A DNA stretch of 64,000 nucleotides, taken from positions 4,898,001 through 4,962,000 of the forward strand of contig NZ_CP042968.1 of assembly GCF_001693515.2 (NCBI RefSeq), read 5' to 3'. This document shows, in pieces, positions 62,235 through 64,000 of this stretch. This stretch comes from Bradyrhizobium paxllaeri. GTDB lineage: Bacteria; Pseudomonadota; Alphaproteobacteria; Rhizobiales; Xanthobacteraceae. The notes under the pieces were generated by a model. That model saw only the letters and a list, made by a program, of their open reading frames with translations. It did no database searches and had not been told where the DNA came from. The number at the start of each line of letters is the position of its first letter. Position 1 is the stretch's first letter. The position numbers and the translations under genes were made by a program.

Positions 62235-64000
62235 TCAGAGCGCGAATACGTAGAGCATCGATCCCGGCTGTATCTTCTTGAGCTCGCGCGTCGAATCGAT
62301 GAACCATTTGTCCCAGGCGCCGCCCAGGCCGACCAGGATCGCGACATACTGCTTGCCTTCCACGGTGAAGGTCATGGGCGGCGCGTTAACGCCGCCGCCG
62401 GTATTAAACTCCCAAAGCTTCTGCAGCGACTTGGCGTCAAGGGCCATCACTTCGCCGGACGGCTGACCAGTGAAGACGAGGTCGGGAGTGGCCAACATGC
62501 CACCCAGATTGGGGAACGGCGTTTCCATTTTTTGGGCAATCTTGCCGGTCGTCACATCGATCGCGGTCACGCTGCCGGTGATCTTGAACGGTTGGCTCGT
62601 GCCGCCGCCGGTCCAGAACTCACGCGGCTTCAGTTTCTCCGGCGTCATCACCTCGACCTTGACGCGATTGCAGCTCTCGATCACTGGGACGTACCAAAGT
62701 TTCAGGTCGGGATTATAGGCCGTGGGCGGCCAGTTCTTGCCGCCCATGTTGCCGGGGCAGATGTCGGTTTCCATGTTGGTGCGGCTCGGCGTCACCGATG
62801 CGATGTAGGTCTGCACGGGCTTGTTCGGATCGTACTCGATCGGCTTGCCGGTCTCCGCGTCGAGCCCCTTGGTCCAAGTGACCTTTTTAACGAACGGCAC
62901 CCCCCACACGAACTTGCCGGTGGTGCGATCGATCGCGTAGGCGAAGCCGTTGCGGTCCGCTTCGAGCGCGAGCTTGCGCGGGCCACTCGGTCCGGGTATG
63001 TCGACCAGCACGTTCTCTGCCACGCTGTCGTAGTCATAGGGATCGTTCGGCGTGTGCTGATAGTGCCACTTGATCTTGCCGGTCGTGGCATCAAGGGCGA
63101 GCGAGCTGTCGGTGTAGAGGTTGTCGCCCGGCCGATAGGCGCTGTCCCAGTCAGGCCCGGGATTACCGACGCCCCAGATGATGGTGTCCGTGGCGGGATC
63201 GTAGCTGCCGGTAACCCAAGTCGAACCGCCGCCGGAGGCGGCCGCGTTGTTGCTGTCTTTCCAGGTCTCGCTGCCGGGCTCGCCCTTGCCCGGGATTGTG
63301 TAGGTGCGCCAGACCTCCTTCTGGGTCGCGAGATCGGTGGCGGCGAGCCAGCCTCGAATGCCGTACTCCGCGCCGGCAACTCCCGTGATCGCCATGTTCT
63401 TGACGATCAGTGCCGCGCCGGTGATGACCTCGCCCTTGTCCGGATCGGCCACAGTCCGTTGCCACGCAACCTGGCCGGTTTCCTTGTTGGTCGCGATCAG
63501 CCGGCCATCGAGCGTATGAGAAATGACGAGATCACCCCACAGCGCGACGCCGCGATTGTCGACGCCGCAGCACGCCACAGCACCAGCCCAGTCACGGTCC
63601 GTCTTGGGATCCATCTTCCAGACCAGCACGCCACGGCCACCATGAGCATCGATCTTGTAGACCGAGCCCCAGCCATCAGTCACATACAGGAATCCGTTCT
63701 CGGCAATGGGAGTGCCTTCCAGCCCGCCATGGCTCCAGATCCCACCGCCTTCGACCCCGCCGAGGTGCATGGTCCAGGCGACCTTCAGGTTCTTCACGTT
63801 GTCGCGGTTGATCTCCTTTAGAGTAGAGAACCGGTGAGCCGAATAATTCTGATGATGATGAAGCCAATTGCCCGGCTCCTTGCCGACATTGAGCAGCCGT
63901 TCCTGAGTGACCTCATCCGCGGCACAGACCTGCGCTGCAGCCAGCATGCCTCCCGCGGCGATTGCAGCCGCAACCAGCCGCGCTCGCGTCGATATTCTTG
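62235..64000 (-). CDS. PQQ-dependent alcohol dehydrogenase (methanol/ethanol family), 5' end outside the window
   Basis: Periplasmic quinoprotein, 588 codons visible. The frame is open through the last base, and residues before the first ATG (at 63947) continue a signal peptide (RLVAAAIAAGGMLAAAQVCAA), so the true start lies beyond 64000. Numbering from that ATG: vicinal disulfide C126-C127 (AVACCGVD), and D305-Y-D307 (NDPYDYDS). The second Asp two residues on is the extra ligand seen in lanthanide-using XoxF/PedH-type enzymes; calcium enzymes have Ala or Ser. Other features are the beta-propeller Trp motifs (TTGKIKWHYQHTPND). Substrate: primary alcohol; methanol or ethanol cannot be distinguished. 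Confidence 0.93.
   Translation of the reverse strand, partial: RISTRARLVAAAIAAGGMLAAAQVCAADEVTQERLLNVGKEPGNWLHHHQNYSAHRFSTLKEINRDNVKNLKVAWTMHLGGVEGGGIWSHGGLEGTPIAENGFLYVTDGWGSVYKIDAHGGRGVLVWKMDPKTDRDWAGAVACCGVDNRGVALWGDLVISHTLDGRLIATNKETGQVAWQRTVADPDKGEVITGAALIVKNMAITGVAGAEYGIRGWLAATDLATQKEVWRTYTIPGKGEPGSETWKDSNNAAASGGGSTWVTGSYDPATDTIIWGVGNPGPDWDSAYRPGDNLYTDSSLALDATTGKIKWHYQHTPNDPYDYDSVAENVLVDIPGPSGPRKLALEADRNGFAYAIDRTTGKFVWGVPFVKKVTWTKGLDAETGKPIEYDPNKPVQTYIASVTPSRTNMETDICPGNMGGKNWPPTAYNPDLKLWYVPVIESCNRVKVEVMTPEKLKPREFWTGGGTSQPFKITGSVTAIDVTTGKIAQKMETPFPNLGGMLATPDLVFTGQPSGEVMALDAKSLQKLWEFNTGGGVNAPPMTFTVEGKQYVAILVGLGGAWDKWFIDSTRELKKIQPGSMLYVFAL

Noticed and set aside
62532..63821. 429-codon plus frame opposite the PQQ dehydrogenase
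   Set aside because: Antisense shadow, no domain.
1..64000. CRISPR array, tRNA or rRNA genes, insertion sequences
   Set aside because: No evenly spaced direct repeats, cloverleaf-like segments, rRNA motifs or transposase genes were recognised by reading.

Overview
The window reads as chromosome of a high-GC alphaproteobacterium, most likely Bradyrhizobium or a close relative. Supporting genes include MipZ next to panC, a ClpS/ClpA pair, an EipB (DUF1849) envelope protein, a short phasin, DUF1489 and DUF1737 proteins, and rhizobial dispersed repeats (a GTCATTGCGAG palindrome, a multi-hairpin element, and a GCGTTTTC...GAAAACGCG element). Coding density is high, most genes have GGAGG-like ribosome sites, and several pairs overlap by 4 bases. 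No rRNA, tRNA or CRISPR array was seen.

Left part (1-19 kb): a DUF3572/dinB pair; RidA and GYD small proteins; an nfeD-slipin membrane pair; an E1alpha-E1beta-E2 2-oxoacid dehydrogenase cluster without E3; eipB; a second RidA, a glycerophosphodiesterase, a large N-acyltransferase and a HIT protein; trmO beside a frameshifted Bug-type binding protein; azlCD; a tyrosine phosphatase; a lytic transglycosylase; a PilZ protein whose ribosome site lies in a hairpin.

Middle part (19-47 kb): clpA and clpS, a TadG-like VWA protein, a phasin behind two TGTGC palindromes (probable PhaR operators), a D,D-carboxypeptidase with SPOR domain, a J-domain/VWA pair, an alpha/beta hydrolase, mipZ-panC, GST, aldo/keto reductase, mgtE, two tandem polysaccharide deacetylases, and many small conserved unknowns. 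Small accessory cargo starts at about 45.5 kb: a lipoprotein, then a RES-Xre toxin-antitoxin pair.

Most interesting is 49.7-56.7 kb. A WGR plus ARM/HEAT-repeat protein, a SWIM zinc-finger protein and a reverse transcriptase lie in one operon-like run. The RT has retron hallmarks (NAxxH, YADD, VTG). The 352-base gap before it has the full layout of a retron non-coding RNA: a 19/20-base inverted repeat (a1/a2) enclosing a short msr stem-loop and a 25-bp msd hairpin. The content matches what I recall as type XIII retrons (ARM + WH-SWIM + RT), probably an anti-phage system. This copy adds a long N-terminal region, a C-terminal membrane hairpin and an exact 42-base tandem duplication inside the RT domain. 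A carbamoyltransferase (NodU-family) C-terminal fragment follows it.

Right end (57.8-64 kb): a minus-strand oxidative cluster holds a PQQ-dependent alcohol dehydrogenase with the lanthanide-type DYD motif (5' end outside the window), a c-type cytochrome, a periplasmic unknown, an orphan and unusually long pqqA, and a two-subunit Ior-like molybdenum hydroxylase. Together they suggest periplasmic alcohol-to-aldehyde-to-acid oxidation.
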